Positions 23,042 through 30,362 of a stretch of DNA of 40,936 nt are shown piece by piece (position 1 is the first letter of the stretch; every line of letters begins with the position of its first letter). A model generated the notes under the pieces. The model made no database searches. It worked only from the letters and a program-made list of their open reading frames with translations, and was not told where the DNA came from. The position numbers and the translations under genes are program-made. The stretch lies in contig DAOTYY010000151.1 in NCBI GenBank assembly GCA_034434695.1, positions 1 through 40,936 of the forward strand, in the 5' to 3' direction. The stretch comes from DYEC01 sp034434695. Its GTDB lineage: Bacteria; Chloroflexota; Anaerolineae; Anaerolineales; Anaerolineaceae.

Positions 23042-23884
23042 ATGCCCTGCTCTTTTCTTTTCGGTACAGTTGGATCGCCAATTTCTACGCCGGTAAAGCC
23101 GGGTGGAAGTGTCGGCGCGGTTTTACGAACAGCAGAACTAGGTTTAGAAGCGCTTGAATTAGGCTGGGTGCAAGCTGTAAGAGTTTCCGAAGAGACCTGT
23201 ATGGCGATACGAGAAGCTGCGCAAAAACATCACATAAGTATTAGTGTTCATGCGCCCTACTTTATCAATCTCAATGCGGATGAAAATGAATGGCCCAAAT
23301 CCCGTAAACGTCTCATGGATGCAGCTTATTATGGACATCTAGCCGGAGCTACCGATATTGTGTTTCACCCTGGCTCTTATTTTGACAAGTCTCCAGAACT
23401 TGTTCTTCCACTTGCAATTAGGCGGCTTCAAGATTGCGTTAATGAGTTACGCTCTAATGGTAACCCGGTTATTCTTAGACCAGAAACAATGGGTAAGCCT
23501 GCTCTTTTAGGTTCGATTAGTGATGTCATTGAAATGAGTCGTGCTGTGTCTGGAGTATTGCCTTGTCTTGATTTTGCTCATTTGCATGCCAGGGTTGGTG
23601 ATGGTTCTATGAATACTTTTGATGAGTGGGTTGGTTTATTGAATGGCTATGCGAATTATCTTGGAAAAGACTCGCTTTCAAGCCTGCATATCCATCTTTC
23701 TGGTATAGCCTACAGTTCCAAGGGTGAGCAGAAACACCTCGCAATCTCCGAATCAGACTTAAACTTAATTGCCCTGCTCCAAGCATTGCATCACCTTAAT
23801 TGTGCAGGGCGCATTTTATGCGAAAGTCCTATACTCGAAACTGACGCTCTATACATAAAGAAAGTTTGGTTTGAAATTCAATAG
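23042..23884 (+). CDS. endonuclease IV-like TIM barrel protein (AP endonuclease family 2)
   Basis: 280 residues. Most metal-site positions of deoxyribonuclease IV are visible: 'SVHAPYFINL', 'VFHPGSY', 'RPETMGKPALLGS', 'CLDFAHLHAR', 'LHIHLSG' and 'ILCESP'. The usual Asp-X-His before the last motif appears as 'EQKHL', as in archaeal-type members, so one ligand may differ. Activity on abasic sites is probable but not certain. I chose the ATG at 23042 because GGAGGA lies five bases before it, inside the longer frame that opens at 23027. The gene ends 14 bases before the convergent response regulator. Confidence 0.85.
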   Translation: MPCSFLFGTVGSPISTPVKPGGSVGAVLRTAELGLEALELGWVQAVRVSEETCMAIREAAQKHHISISVHAPYFINLNADENEWPKSRKRLMDAAYYGHLAGATDIVFHPGSYFDKSPELVLPLAIRRLQDCVNELRSNGNPVILRPETMGKPALLGSISDVIEMSRAVSGVLPCLDFAHLHARVGDGSMNTFDEWVGLLNGYANYLGKDSLSSLHIHLSGIAYSSKGEQKHLAISESDLNLIALLQALHHLNCAGRILCESPILETDALYIKKVWFEIQ

Positions 23885-23898
23885 TCTTGCAAGCTGGT

Positions 23899-24552
23899 TC
23901 ACAAATATTCTTTTAGATTGTGTTCAACTGCATAAGCAGCCGCTTCTGCACGATTGCTTACTCCAAGCTTAGACAGAATACTGCTCACGTAATTGCGAAC
24001 CGTCCCCTCCCCCAGAAAAAGTATCTTGGCAATTTCTCGATTCGTTTTCCCTTCGGAGACCAAAAGCAAAACGTGTTTTTCCTGCTGACTGAGGTTTGCA
24101 AAAGCAGATGCTTCTTCTTCTTTTACCGCACGTCTTACTTCCTGAAACACACGTTGAGTTACAGCTGGGTCCAGTAACGCCTCGCCTCTACCAACGGCCT
24201 CAATTGCGCGAATCAGGTCTTCTCCGCCAATTTGCTTCAAAACATAACCAGAGGCACCAGCTCTAATAGCAGAAAAAAGCATCTCATCTTCAGCATAAGA
24301 AGTAAGCATCACAACTCTGGTTTCTGGGTATAACCGGGTAATTTCCTCACAAGCCTCAATTCCCGATGCTCCTGGGAGCCGGATATCCATCAAGACAATG
24401 TCAGGGCGATAGCGCTCCGCTAATTCAATGGCTTCCTTGGCTGTTCCTGCCTCACCCACCACCTCAAATTGAGAATGGTGCTCTAATAATGCCCGTAAGC
24501 CCAATCTTACGACCTCATGGTCATCCACAAGAAGAATACGATGTTTTGTCAT
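23899..24552 (-). CDS. NarL/LuxR-family response regulator, orphan
   Basis: 217 residues. The receiver domain at 1-120 has the acidic pocket D10/D11, the phosphoacceptor D56 in 'IVLMDIRLP', T84/S85 in 'MLTSY' and the lysine in 'YVLKQIG'. The C-terminal LuxR helix-turn-helix at ~150-215 has 'LSQQEKHVLLLVSEGKTNREIA' and 'GTVRNYVSSILSKLGVSNRAEA'. No histidine kinase gene is adjacent. GGAGA lies upstream of the ATG, and a perfect 14-bp palindrome sits just before it (separate entry). Confidence 0.93.
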   Translation of the reverse strand: MTKHRILLVDDHEVVRLGLRALLEHHSQFEVVGEAGTAKEAIELAERYRPDIVLMDIRLPGASGIEACEEITRLYPETRVVMLTSYAEDEMLFSAIRAGASGYVLKQIGGEDLIRAIEAVGRGEALLDPAVTQRVFQEVRRAVKEEEASAFANLSQQEKHVLLLVSEGKTNREIAKILFLGEGTVRNYVSSILSKLGVSNRAEAAAYAVEHNLKEYL

Positions 24553-24566
24553 TGATCAGTATCTCC

Positions 24567-24580
24567 TGTATAATTATACA
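24567..24580 (-). promoter_or_regulatory. palindromic operator-like site overlapping a -10 box
   Basis: TGTATAATTATACA is a perfect 14-bp inverted repeat, 15 bases before the response regulator start. Read on the - strand it contains TATAAT (plus 24573-24578). A dimeric regulator bound here would block or control that promoter. LuxR-type regulators often control their own genes, so autoregulation is possible; AT-rich chance symmetry is the alternative. Confidence 0.4.
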
Positions 24581-24617
24581 ATTCCTAACCGAGTAACACT
24601 AGCAGGTAATTTATACC

Positions 24618-25382
24618 CTACCCCCCAAGTAATAACGAAACGGGGCAATGGTCAGCGCCCATTACATCGCTGTGTATAACCACATCTTCAACTTTCTCCA
24701 CCAGTTGTTGTGATATCAAAAAATAGTCAATACGCCAGCCGAAATTCCGGCGACGTGTTCCATAGTAGTAAGGCCACCAGGTATATTCAACCTTATGCGG
24801 ATATAACATGCGGTAAACATCGACAAAACCGCAACGCAAATATGTATCAATCCACATACGTTCTTCCGGAAGAAAACCTGAGGTATTCTGATTGTCTTGA
24901 GGGTTTGCAAGATCAATCTCCTTATGAGCTGTATTGAAATCTCCAGCAATAATTATCGCTTCTCCCGCAGAAAGCAAAGCTTCACATTGTTTAAGCAGGG
25001 CTGCATAGAAATCCAATTTATATTGCACACGATCTGGTCCACGTTGTCCATTAGGAAAATACACATTGTACAAGTAAAAATCAGGATAACGAGCTCGGAT
25101 CACCCGCCCCTCCACATCAAATCGCTCAATGCCGAGCCCAACTTTTATTTCTAATGGTGGTGTATGATAATACATAGCAACACCACTGTATCCTGATCGA
25201 ACAGCAGAATACCACATTGTTGAATAGCCAGGAAAATCTCGTTGTTTTTCATCAACCTGATCAACTCTGGCTTTAATCTCTTGAAAACAAATGATGTCAG
25301 GTTGATTTGATACTACCCAATCCATTATTCCTTTTTTCAATGCGGCGCGAATTCCATTGATATTCCATGTTGTAATTTTCAT
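24618..25382 (-). CDS. xth: exodeoxyribonuclease III (AP endonuclease family 1)
   Basis: 254 residues. Motifs of the exonuclease III family appear in order: 'TWNINGIRAA', 'ICFQEIKA' (metal Glu), 'NVYFPNGQRG', 'IIAGDFNTAHKEIDL' (catalytic Asp/Asn), 'WWPYYYGTRRRNFGWRIDYFL' region and 'SDVMGADHCPVSL' (catalytic Asp-His). It repairs abasic sites and trims 3' ends. I chose the ATG at 25382, where 'MKITTWN' opens the fold, over a TTG 15 codons earlier. It is transcribed away from the receiver gene at 25446. Confidence 0.95.
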   Translation of the reverse strand: MKITTWNINGIRAALKKGIMDWVVSNQPDIICFQEIKARVDQVDEKQRDFPGYSTMWYSAVRSGYSGVAMYYHTPPLEIKVGLGIERFDVEGRVIRARYPDFYLYNVYFPNGQRGPDRVQYKLDFYAALLKQCEALLSAGEAIIIAGDFNTAHKEIDLANPQDNQNTSGFLPEERMWIDTYLRCGFVDVYRMLYPHKVEYTWWPYYYGTRRRNFGWRIDYFLISQQLVEKVEDVVIHSDVMGADHCPVSLLLGG

Positions 25383-25445
25383 GATTAGCGATCCGTTTTT
25401 TTTGAAGCCTATGGTAAACTTTAACAAAACATAGGAGGCAAACCC

Positions 25446-25829
25446 ATGGCAAACGAGATTACGCGAACCGTCGTTTACATTGAAGACGATCCAGAGATGA
25501 TTGACCTTGTCACTCTAATTCTAAACCGCCGGAACTTCATCGTAAAGGGAGCTCATGGCGGTAAAGCAGGGTTGGACCTTGTACAAAAAGAACCACCAGA
25601 TCTTATTCTGCTTGATCTCATGATGCCAGACGTAGATGGCTGGGACGTATACCAACAGCTGAAAACCAATGAAAAAACTCGATCTATTCCAATTATTGTG
25701 ATTACCGCTAAAGCACAGCCGATAGATCGGGTGCTTGGGTTAAGCATTGCAAAAGTTGACGCTTACATTAGCAAACCTTTTCGTCCCCAGGAACTAATCG
25801 AGTGTATTGAACAAATATTTAGTAAGTAG
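25446..25829 (+). CDS. single-domain response regulator (CheY-like), orphan
   Basis: 127 residues, only a receiver domain. The acidic residues are in 'YIEDDPEM', the phosphoacceptor is D57 in 'LILLDLMMPDVDGW', the threonine is in 'IVITAKA' and the lysine is in 'ISKPFRPQEL'. There is no output domain, so it must act by protein contact. A strong AGGAGG at 25432-25437 precedes the ATG. No kinase gene is close; the following DUF192 gene begins 8 bases after the stop. Confidence 0.93.
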   Translation: MANEITRTVVYIEDDPEMIDLVTLILNRRNFIVKGAHGGKAGLDLVQKEPPDLILLDLMMPDVDGWDVYQQLKTNEKTRSIPIIVITAKAQPIDRVLGLSIAKVDAYISKPFRPQELIECIEQIFSK

Positions 25830-25837
25830 TTATTTTT

Positions 25838-26215
25838 GTGCGTGTGAGCACTAATTTGTTGGTTTACAATCTTTCTCAACCAGTAAAATCCCTCATTAAA
25901 GTTGATTATTGCGATAGTTTTCTGCGTAAGTTTTTAGGTTTGATGTTAAGAAAGTCTATTGGCGAATTTGAGGGAATCTTACTAGTAGGAAAAAAAGAAA
26001 GCAAATATGGCGTTGCCATTCACATGATGTTTATGCGTTTTGATATTTGTGTTATCTGGATAAATTCCTCAGAACAGGTTGTTGACAAGTGCATTGCAAA
26101 ACGCTGGAAACCATATTGCGCGCCAAGCGTACCAGCAAAATATATTCTTGAAACTCACGTAAATAGATATGCAGATTTTGATATTGGTGACCAAATCAAA
26201 ATTGAACGCTTGTAA
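25838..26215 (+). CDS. DUF192 family protein
   Basis: 125 residues. The pattern 'FLRKFLGLMLRKSI', 'GVAIHMMFMRFDICVIWIN', 'VVDKCIAKRWKPY' and 'AKYILETHVNRYADFDIGDQIKI' is the DUF192 beta-barrel fold; function unknown. It starts with GTG (25838), and an internal GTG two codons later is equally possible; no strong ribosome binding site is seen. Its end overlaps the start of the LysM/M23 gene. Confidence 0.8.
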   Translation: MRVSTNLLVYNLSQPVKSLIKVDYCDSFLRKFLGLMLRKSIGEFEGILLVGKKESKYGVAIHMMFMRFDICVIWINSSEQVVDKCIAKRWKPYCAPSVPAKYILETHVNRYADFDIGDQIKIERL

Positions 26216-27599
26216 AAGCATTATATTCCGCTCGACAATTGTACTTCTGTTGTTGTGGACTGGTTATCCTGTTTATGCCCAACAACAAGAACCCGAATAT
26301 CCAATCTATGTCGTTCAAAGTGGCGACACCCTGAGTGCTATTGCACAGAAGTTTGGGGTTTCAATCCAAGACATTATCAGTCTCAATGAGATTAAAGATC
26401 CAAACACAATTCCAGTTGGAACTCAGTTAAAAATACCGGGCTTACAAATAAGCGGTTTCTTAACCACAAAAGTTGTTCGTCTTGGAGAAGATTTATCTAC
26501 CTTTAGCTTAATAAATCGAATTCCCGTGGATAAACTAATTCAAATTAATCGAATAACCAGTCCTGCCGAAATATTTGCAGGCAATACTTTAATTGTGACA
26601 CAATCTAACCAATCAGATAATCCTGACTTCAACACTAATACATTATTGCCTCAAACTTCACTTTTGGAAAGAGCCATTCTTGAGCAGGAAAACCCCTGGT
26701 TCCTGTTAATAACCAATCATCTTAAGAATAGCTGGCAAGCAATTTCTGGTGATACGCTACTATCCAGGCATAAGTCGCAGACAGCGACTTTATCAGCCCC
26801 ATTACTGAGCAGCATAAACCTCTTTCCCTTACCATTAGTGCAAGGTAAAACCATAGTCCTTAAAACAACAACTCGATCACCGGTTAAATTAAGTGGCGGG
26901 TTAGCAAATCAGACCCTGAACTTCTTTTCAGAACAGGAAAATAATTATGTGGCGCTCATTGGTATAGACGCGATGGAAGTTCCTGGGTTGCAACGACTCG
27001 TCATAACCGCTACTTCCATTGATGACCCTACCCAAGTTTACACTATAGACCAGCAGGTATTGCTAAAAGCTGGAGAGTTCACTGAAGAAGTAATTGAAGG
27101 AGTTGATGCCACTACAATTGACCCAAATATCATTGAGCAAGAAAATGAAATCCTCAACAAAATTGTGAATCTTACCCCTGATCGCAAGTGGGAAGGCGCA
27201 TTTAAATACCCAGTAGATGAGCCTTGTCTTGGGTCTAGGTTTGGCAACAGGCGTTCCTACAATAATGGTGCTTTCGCTTATTTCCATACGGGCGTAGATT
27301 TCAGCGTTTGTGCAGACAACCTTAACATCTATGCTGCAGCCCCAGGAATCGTTGTTTTTACTGGTCAGTTGCCCATTAAGGGGAATTTCACAGTTATTGA
27401 CCACGGCTGGGGAGTGTATACAGGTTATGCCCACCAATCTGAGATATTCGTGAGTGTCGGCGACTCTGTTGAGACTGGTCAGCTCATTGGAACAATTGGA
27501 AACACTGGACGGTCAGTGGGCCCACACCTTCACTGGGAACTGTGGATAAACGGAATACCAGTTGATCCAGTTGATTGGGTAGAAAATATATTTCCATAA
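26169..27599 (+). CDS. secreted LysM + M23 peptidoglycan hydrolase
   Basis: 476 residues. A signal peptide with the hydrophobic core 'TIVLLLLWTGYPVYA' ends near residue 38, before QQQEPEYP. A LysM repeat ('VVQSGDTLSAIAQKFGVS...PVGTQLKIP') covers ~48-91, and a second, weaker LysM-like stretch covers ~98-145. The C-terminal M23 domain has 'FHTGVDFSV' (zinc His and Asp) and 'PHLHWELWING' (catalytic and zinc His), so the site is complete. The start is uncertain: the frame opens with ATG 26169 inside DUF192, but GTG 26187 or TTG 26202 would give a more normal signal peptide. It should act on the cell envelope. Confidence 0.88.
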   Translation: MQILILVTKSKLNACKSIIFRSTIVLLLLWTGYPVYAQQQEPEYPIYVVQSGDTLSAIAQKFGVSIQDIISLNEIKDPNTIPVGTQLKIPGLQISGFLTTKVVRLGEDLSTFSLINRIPVDKLIQINRITSPAEIFAGNTLIVTQSNQSDNPDFNTNTLLPQTSLLERAILEQENPWFLLITNHLKNSWQAISGDTLLSRHKSQTATLSAPLLSSINLFPLPLVQGKTIVLKTTTRSPVKLSGGLANQTLNFFSEQENNYVALIGIDAMEVPGLQRLVITATSIDDPTQVYTIDQQVLLKAGEFTEEVIEGVDATTIDPNIIEQENEILNKIVNLTPDRKWEGAFKYPVDEPCLGSRFGNRRSYNNGAFAYFHTGVDFSVCADNLNIYAAAPGIVVFTGQLPIKGNFTVIDHGWGVYTGYAHQSEIFVSVGDSVETGQLIGTIGNTGRSVGPHLHWELWINGIPVDPVDWVENIFP

Positions 27600-27655
27600 G
27601 AAAATCCCCTGTTGTCATTCAGTACTTTATTCGTGTATATGATCACCCTTTGAGG

Positions 27656-27661
27656 TATAAT
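27656..27661 (+). promoter_or_regulatory. -10 box before the unknown gene pair
   Basis: A perfect TATAAT follows the 'GAGG' at 27652-27655 in the 112-base gap after the M23 gene, 50 bases before the ATG at 27712. No good -35 hexamer is found at 16-18 bases. It suggests that the next two genes form their own transcription unit. Confidence 0.4.
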
Positions 27662-27711
27662 TTTTATTAGAAATTTTTGTGCTCTATACACGCTAAACAC
27701 GGGTTGTTATC

Positions 27712-29316
27712 ATGATGACTAGTATGGATTTCATAAGCCCAAATTATTGGGAAGACTTTCATCTTTCCGAAACCGATATTGAGTTTCTGTATAACTATTT
27801 ACTTGAAGTCGAAACTCCACAAACGACAGAAGAGTTGTTGTACGCACTGATTGAGGAAAGGATTCGTATTGAAAGCGACAAAGTTAGACAAAACCGCGAA
27901 AAAGAAGGGAAAATCTACCGTCCCAAGGATGACTACATTGTTGGTCAAAAATTAATATTTCCTGTATTAAACTGGCAAAAAGGACAAGTTGTAGGCATCA
28001 GACAAGGCAATAACCCGGAACTTCCTCCCTTCTCTGTCATCGAAGTTTTGTTTGAGGATGGTTCAAAACGATCGTTCGCGGCAGGCTTAGAAGACCACAT
28101 ACTCAATCAACCAATCAAAATCGAACAAGAAGTATCGAACCTCAATGCAGATTATGTACTTAAGAAATATGGCAACAAGTTACTAAAAACACTTACCAGT
28201 GAACTGGAAACCAAACCGGACTTGGTGCGCATTGCAGGACGGTGGTTCGCTCGTGCTCTCTTAGTAGATGTTAATATGGGTTACCTAAACATGGCGGAGG
28301 CACTGCTCGATATGGAAGGAGGAGGTCCGCTGTCAACACAAGCCATTCTTCGGCAAATCGAACTACCATCCGACGTCAACTTAAAGTTGACGGAATTTTC
28401 TTTGAATTTTGCCCTTCAGGAAGATGGCAGGTTTGATGAGGTCGGTCCCTCAGGCGAGGTTCTGTGGTTCTTACGACGCCTTGAACCAGAAGATGTTAAA
28501 AACACCCCATTATGGCTGAGGTATTCTCCAATTAATTTTGATGCAAACAAAATTGACCCCATAAGAAAAATGCTTATGGATAAAATCGCTGATGAACTTG
28601 AAGAGGACGACACAGGTGAAATAGTAACCGCTCAGCGAGAAGTAGTAATTAGCCTTAGTTATCCTCACTGGCGTGCAGGTACTCTGCCCTTATCCAATCA
28701 AGTGAAAGGAGTTTTTCCCACAGCGATTGAATCTCCAAGAATTCGTTTCACATTCGTTGATGGAGATACCCAACGTAAATTTTCAGGATGGGTTGTACGA
28801 GAAAAGCGTTATGTTTTCGGACTGAAAGAATGGTTCACATCTTTAGGACTTATGCCAGGCAGCTTGGTCTTTATTCAACCCGGTAAAACGTCTGGTGAAG
28901 TTATTGTCCGCGCTGAAAAACGCCGCTCTACGCGCGAGTGGATACGAACTGCATTGGTCGGTGCAGACGGCGGTGTAGTTTTTGCCTTACTAAAACAAGT
29001 CGTGACTGCCGCTTATGATGAACGCATGGCAGTAGCTGTTCCAGATGTTAATGCTCTAGATTTGGTTTGGGAAAGTAATATTAAACAACGAGTACCTCTT
29101 GAAAAGACCGTCCTCACTGTTATGCGTGAACTGGCAAAGTTAACACCTCAAGGAAATGTCCATGTTCAAGAATTATATGCAGCCTTGAACACCATTAGAC
29201 GATGTCCGCCGAGTCCAATGTTAAGCGTATTGATTGAAGGTAACCGCGCGAACCATCTTGGCGATCTTTATTTCAGGCTCAACGAGACTCTCTTGGAGGA
29301 AAAGGAAAATGCCTGA
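27712..29316 (+). CDS. large conserved-looking protein of unknown function
   Basis: 534 residues; I do not recognise the family. No signal peptide or membrane helix is seen, so it is cytoplasmic. Three parts can be distinguished. The first (~60-140) contains 'YIVGQKLIFPVLNWQKGQVVGI' and 'VLFEDGSKRSFAAG', which look like a small beta barrel of the CarD/SH3 kind. The second (~335-420) is another beta-rich stretch with 'GVFPTAIESPRIRFTFVDGD' and 'FTSLGLMPGSLVFI', reminiscent of a B3/AbrB-like barrel. The third is the helical end 'TVLTVMRELAKLTP...VQELYAALN', which could be a winged helix. These resemblances are weak. It overlaps the next gene by 8 bases, so the two work together. A role in transcription or nucleic-acid binding is a guess. 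Confidence 0.7.
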   Translation: MMTSMDFISPNYWEDFHLSETDIEFLYNYLLEVETPQTTEELLYALIEERIRIESDKVRQNREKEGKIYRPKDDYIVGQKLIFPVLNWQKGQVVGIRQGNNPELPPFSVIEVLFEDGSKRSFAAGLEDHILNQPIKIEQEVSNLNADYVLKKYGNKLLKTLTSELETKPDLVRIAGRWFARALLVDVNMGYLNMAEALLDMEGGGPLSTQAILRQIELPSDVNLKLTEFSLNFALQEDGRFDEVGPSGEVLWFLRRLEPEDVKNTPLWLRYSPINFDANKIDPIRKMLMDKIADELEEDDTGEIVTAQREVVISLSYPHWRAGTLPLSNQVKGVFPTAIESPRIRFTFVDGDTQRKFSGWVVREKRYVFGLKEWFTSLGLMPGSLVFIQPGKTSGEVIVRAEKRRSTREWIRTALVGADGGVVFALLKQVVTAAYDERMAVAVPDVNALDLVWESNIKQRVPLEKTVLTVMRELAKLTPQGNVHVQELYAALNTIRRCPPSPMLSVLIEGNRANHLGDLYFRLNETLLEEKENA

Positions 29317-29743
29317 TTTAAAACACTTCAGCATGGTAAAACCCACTTTAACTACACCATTTCACATTGACTTTGAATGGTGGCAACAACATGATAATAA
29401 CTGGCGGATTTACTTGCACAGTTGCTTGTGTGAAGAACATCAGGCAATGTTTTCAGATACAGGTCAAAACAATTTTATAGATTGGATTGACCCACAAACT
29501 GCAGAGGTCAAATCCATTGACGGCTTACAGAGCATACTGGTTAGTCATTGTGCGAAACAACCAGGATTCGTAACAAGTAACACCACCCTTGTGGATGCTG
29601 TTTTTAGAGTCTTTCTTGCAAACGGAAATTCACCTCTAAGTCCCATACAATTAGCCCAGCAAATAGGAAAGTCCGCAGAAACAATTCTAAGAACACTATC
29701 TGGACCAACTGTATATAAAGGAATTCGTCCTTTTCATGGATAG
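29309..29743 (+). CDS. small partner protein with a winged-helix-like C-terminus, unknown function
   Basis: 144 residues. I chose the ATG at 29309 because GGAGGAAAAGG stands just before it; a longer frame from 29234 runs inside the previous gene and has no site. The N-terminal half is rich in Trp ('FEWWQQHDNNWRIYL') with Cys-x-Cys ('HSCLCEEH'). The C-terminal half 'LVDAVFRVFLANGNSPLSP' then 'LAQQIGKSAETILRTLSG' reads as a helix-turn-helix of the HARE/delta-subunit kind. It is coupled to the 534-residue protein and should act with it. There is no close family that I can name. Confidence 0.68.
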   Translation: MPDLKHFSMVKPTLTTPFHIDFEWWQQHDNNWRIYLHSCLCEEHQAMFSDTGQNNFIDWIDPQTAEVKSIDGLQSILVSHCAKQPGFVTSNTTLVDAVFRVFLANGNSPLSPIQLAQQIGKSAETILRTLSGPTVYKGIRPFHG

Positions 29744-29752
29744 TATGTGTTT

Positions 29753-29781
29753 TTGGATAGTTATGTTATGTTATGTATAAT
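29753..29781 (+). promoter_or_regulatory. promoter of the tRNA-Arg gene with start at the mature 5' end
   Basis: TTGGAT at 29753-29758 and a perfect TATAAT at 29776-29781 are 17 bases apart. Transcription would start at about 29787-29789, which is the first base of the tRNA. Repeats of TTATG fill the spacer. Confidence 0.55.
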
Positions 29782-29787
29782 GACCTT

Positions 29788-29860
29788 GCCCCTGTAGCTC
29801 AATGGACAGAGCACCGGACTTCTAATCCGATGGCTGTGGGTTCGACTCCCACCAGGGGCG
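29788..29860 (+). tRNA. tRNA-Arg (anticodon TCT)
   Basis: 73 bases. The acceptor stem GCCCCTG pairs with CAGGGGC (7 bp), with discriminator G at 29860. The D arm GCTC-AATGGACA-GAGC, the anticodon arm CCGGA-CTTCTAA-TCCGA reading anticodon TCT, a short variable loop and the T arm GTGGG-TTCGACT-CCCAC all fold well. The 3' CCA is not encoded (CCTGG follows). It reads AGA/AGG codons. Confidence 0.95.
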
Positions 29861-29916
29861 CCTGGATAATAGACTTGGACAATTAATTGTTTTTGGTCAC
29901 AAATAGGAAATGTCAG

Positions 29917-30351
29917 ATGATTACTGTAAAGTTTAAATCCACAGATGAACAGCGGTTCGAAAATGCTTCAACAGAACGCTCTGCTTATGTATTAACTAGC
30001 ATCCTGAATTGGCGCATTGGAATCCGCCCCAATACATTCCATCCACCAACAGACCTTTACGAGACCGACAACAAACTTGTTGTGCGCGTTGAAATTGCTG
30101 GTGTTAACGATAACGACTTTATCATCACTTTTGATCAAAACATTTTGACCATTTCTGGCGTACGTAATGAGTCCCCAGAGCGGAAAGCTTATCATCAGAT
30201 GGAAATACATTTTGGCGAATTTTCTACCGCAATTGAAGTCCCGGTCCCAATCGACAAAAGTAAAATTGAAGCAGTATATGAAAATGGCTTTCTCTGGGTG
30301 TTTTTACCCAAGGCAACCCCCCAACAAATCCGTATCAACAACAAGGAATAA
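29917..30351 (+). CDS. Hsp20 / alpha-crystallin small heat shock protein
   Basis: 144 residues. The alpha-crystallin domain runs from ~40 to ~130: 'FHPPTDLYETDNKLVVRVEIAGVN', 'FIITFDQNILTISGVRNE', 'HQMEIHFGEFSTAIEVPVPID' and 'IEAVYENGFLWVFLPKA', with the usual I-x-I-type tail 'IRINN'. It is a holdase that binds unfolding proteins. I chose the ATG at 29917 because AGGA lies eight bases upstream; the TTG at 29887 has none. The gene comes before lon, so chaperone and protease are probably expressed together. Confidence 0.92.
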   Translation: MITVKFKSTDEQRFENASTERSAYVLTSILNWRIGIRPNTFHPPTDLYETDNKLVVRVEIAGVNDNDFIITFDQNILTISGVRNESPERKAYHQMEIHFGEFSTAIEVPVPIDKSKIEAVYENGFLWVFLPKATPQQIRINNKE

Positions 30352-30362
30352 CGTGTACACCT

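Noticed and set aside
23885..23898. Terminator between the endonuclease IV-like gene and the response regulator
   Set aside because: The 14-base gap contains no hairpin followed by a T-run.
29234..29308. Longer start of the 144-residue protein inside the previous gene
   Set aside because: GGAGGAAAAGG directly precedes the ATG at 29309, and the extra residues only reflect the other reading frame of the upstream gene.
29757..29780. Short tandem repeats of TTATG before the tRNA
   Set aside because: Only about three copies in an AT-rich promoter spacer; too short to count as a repeat element.
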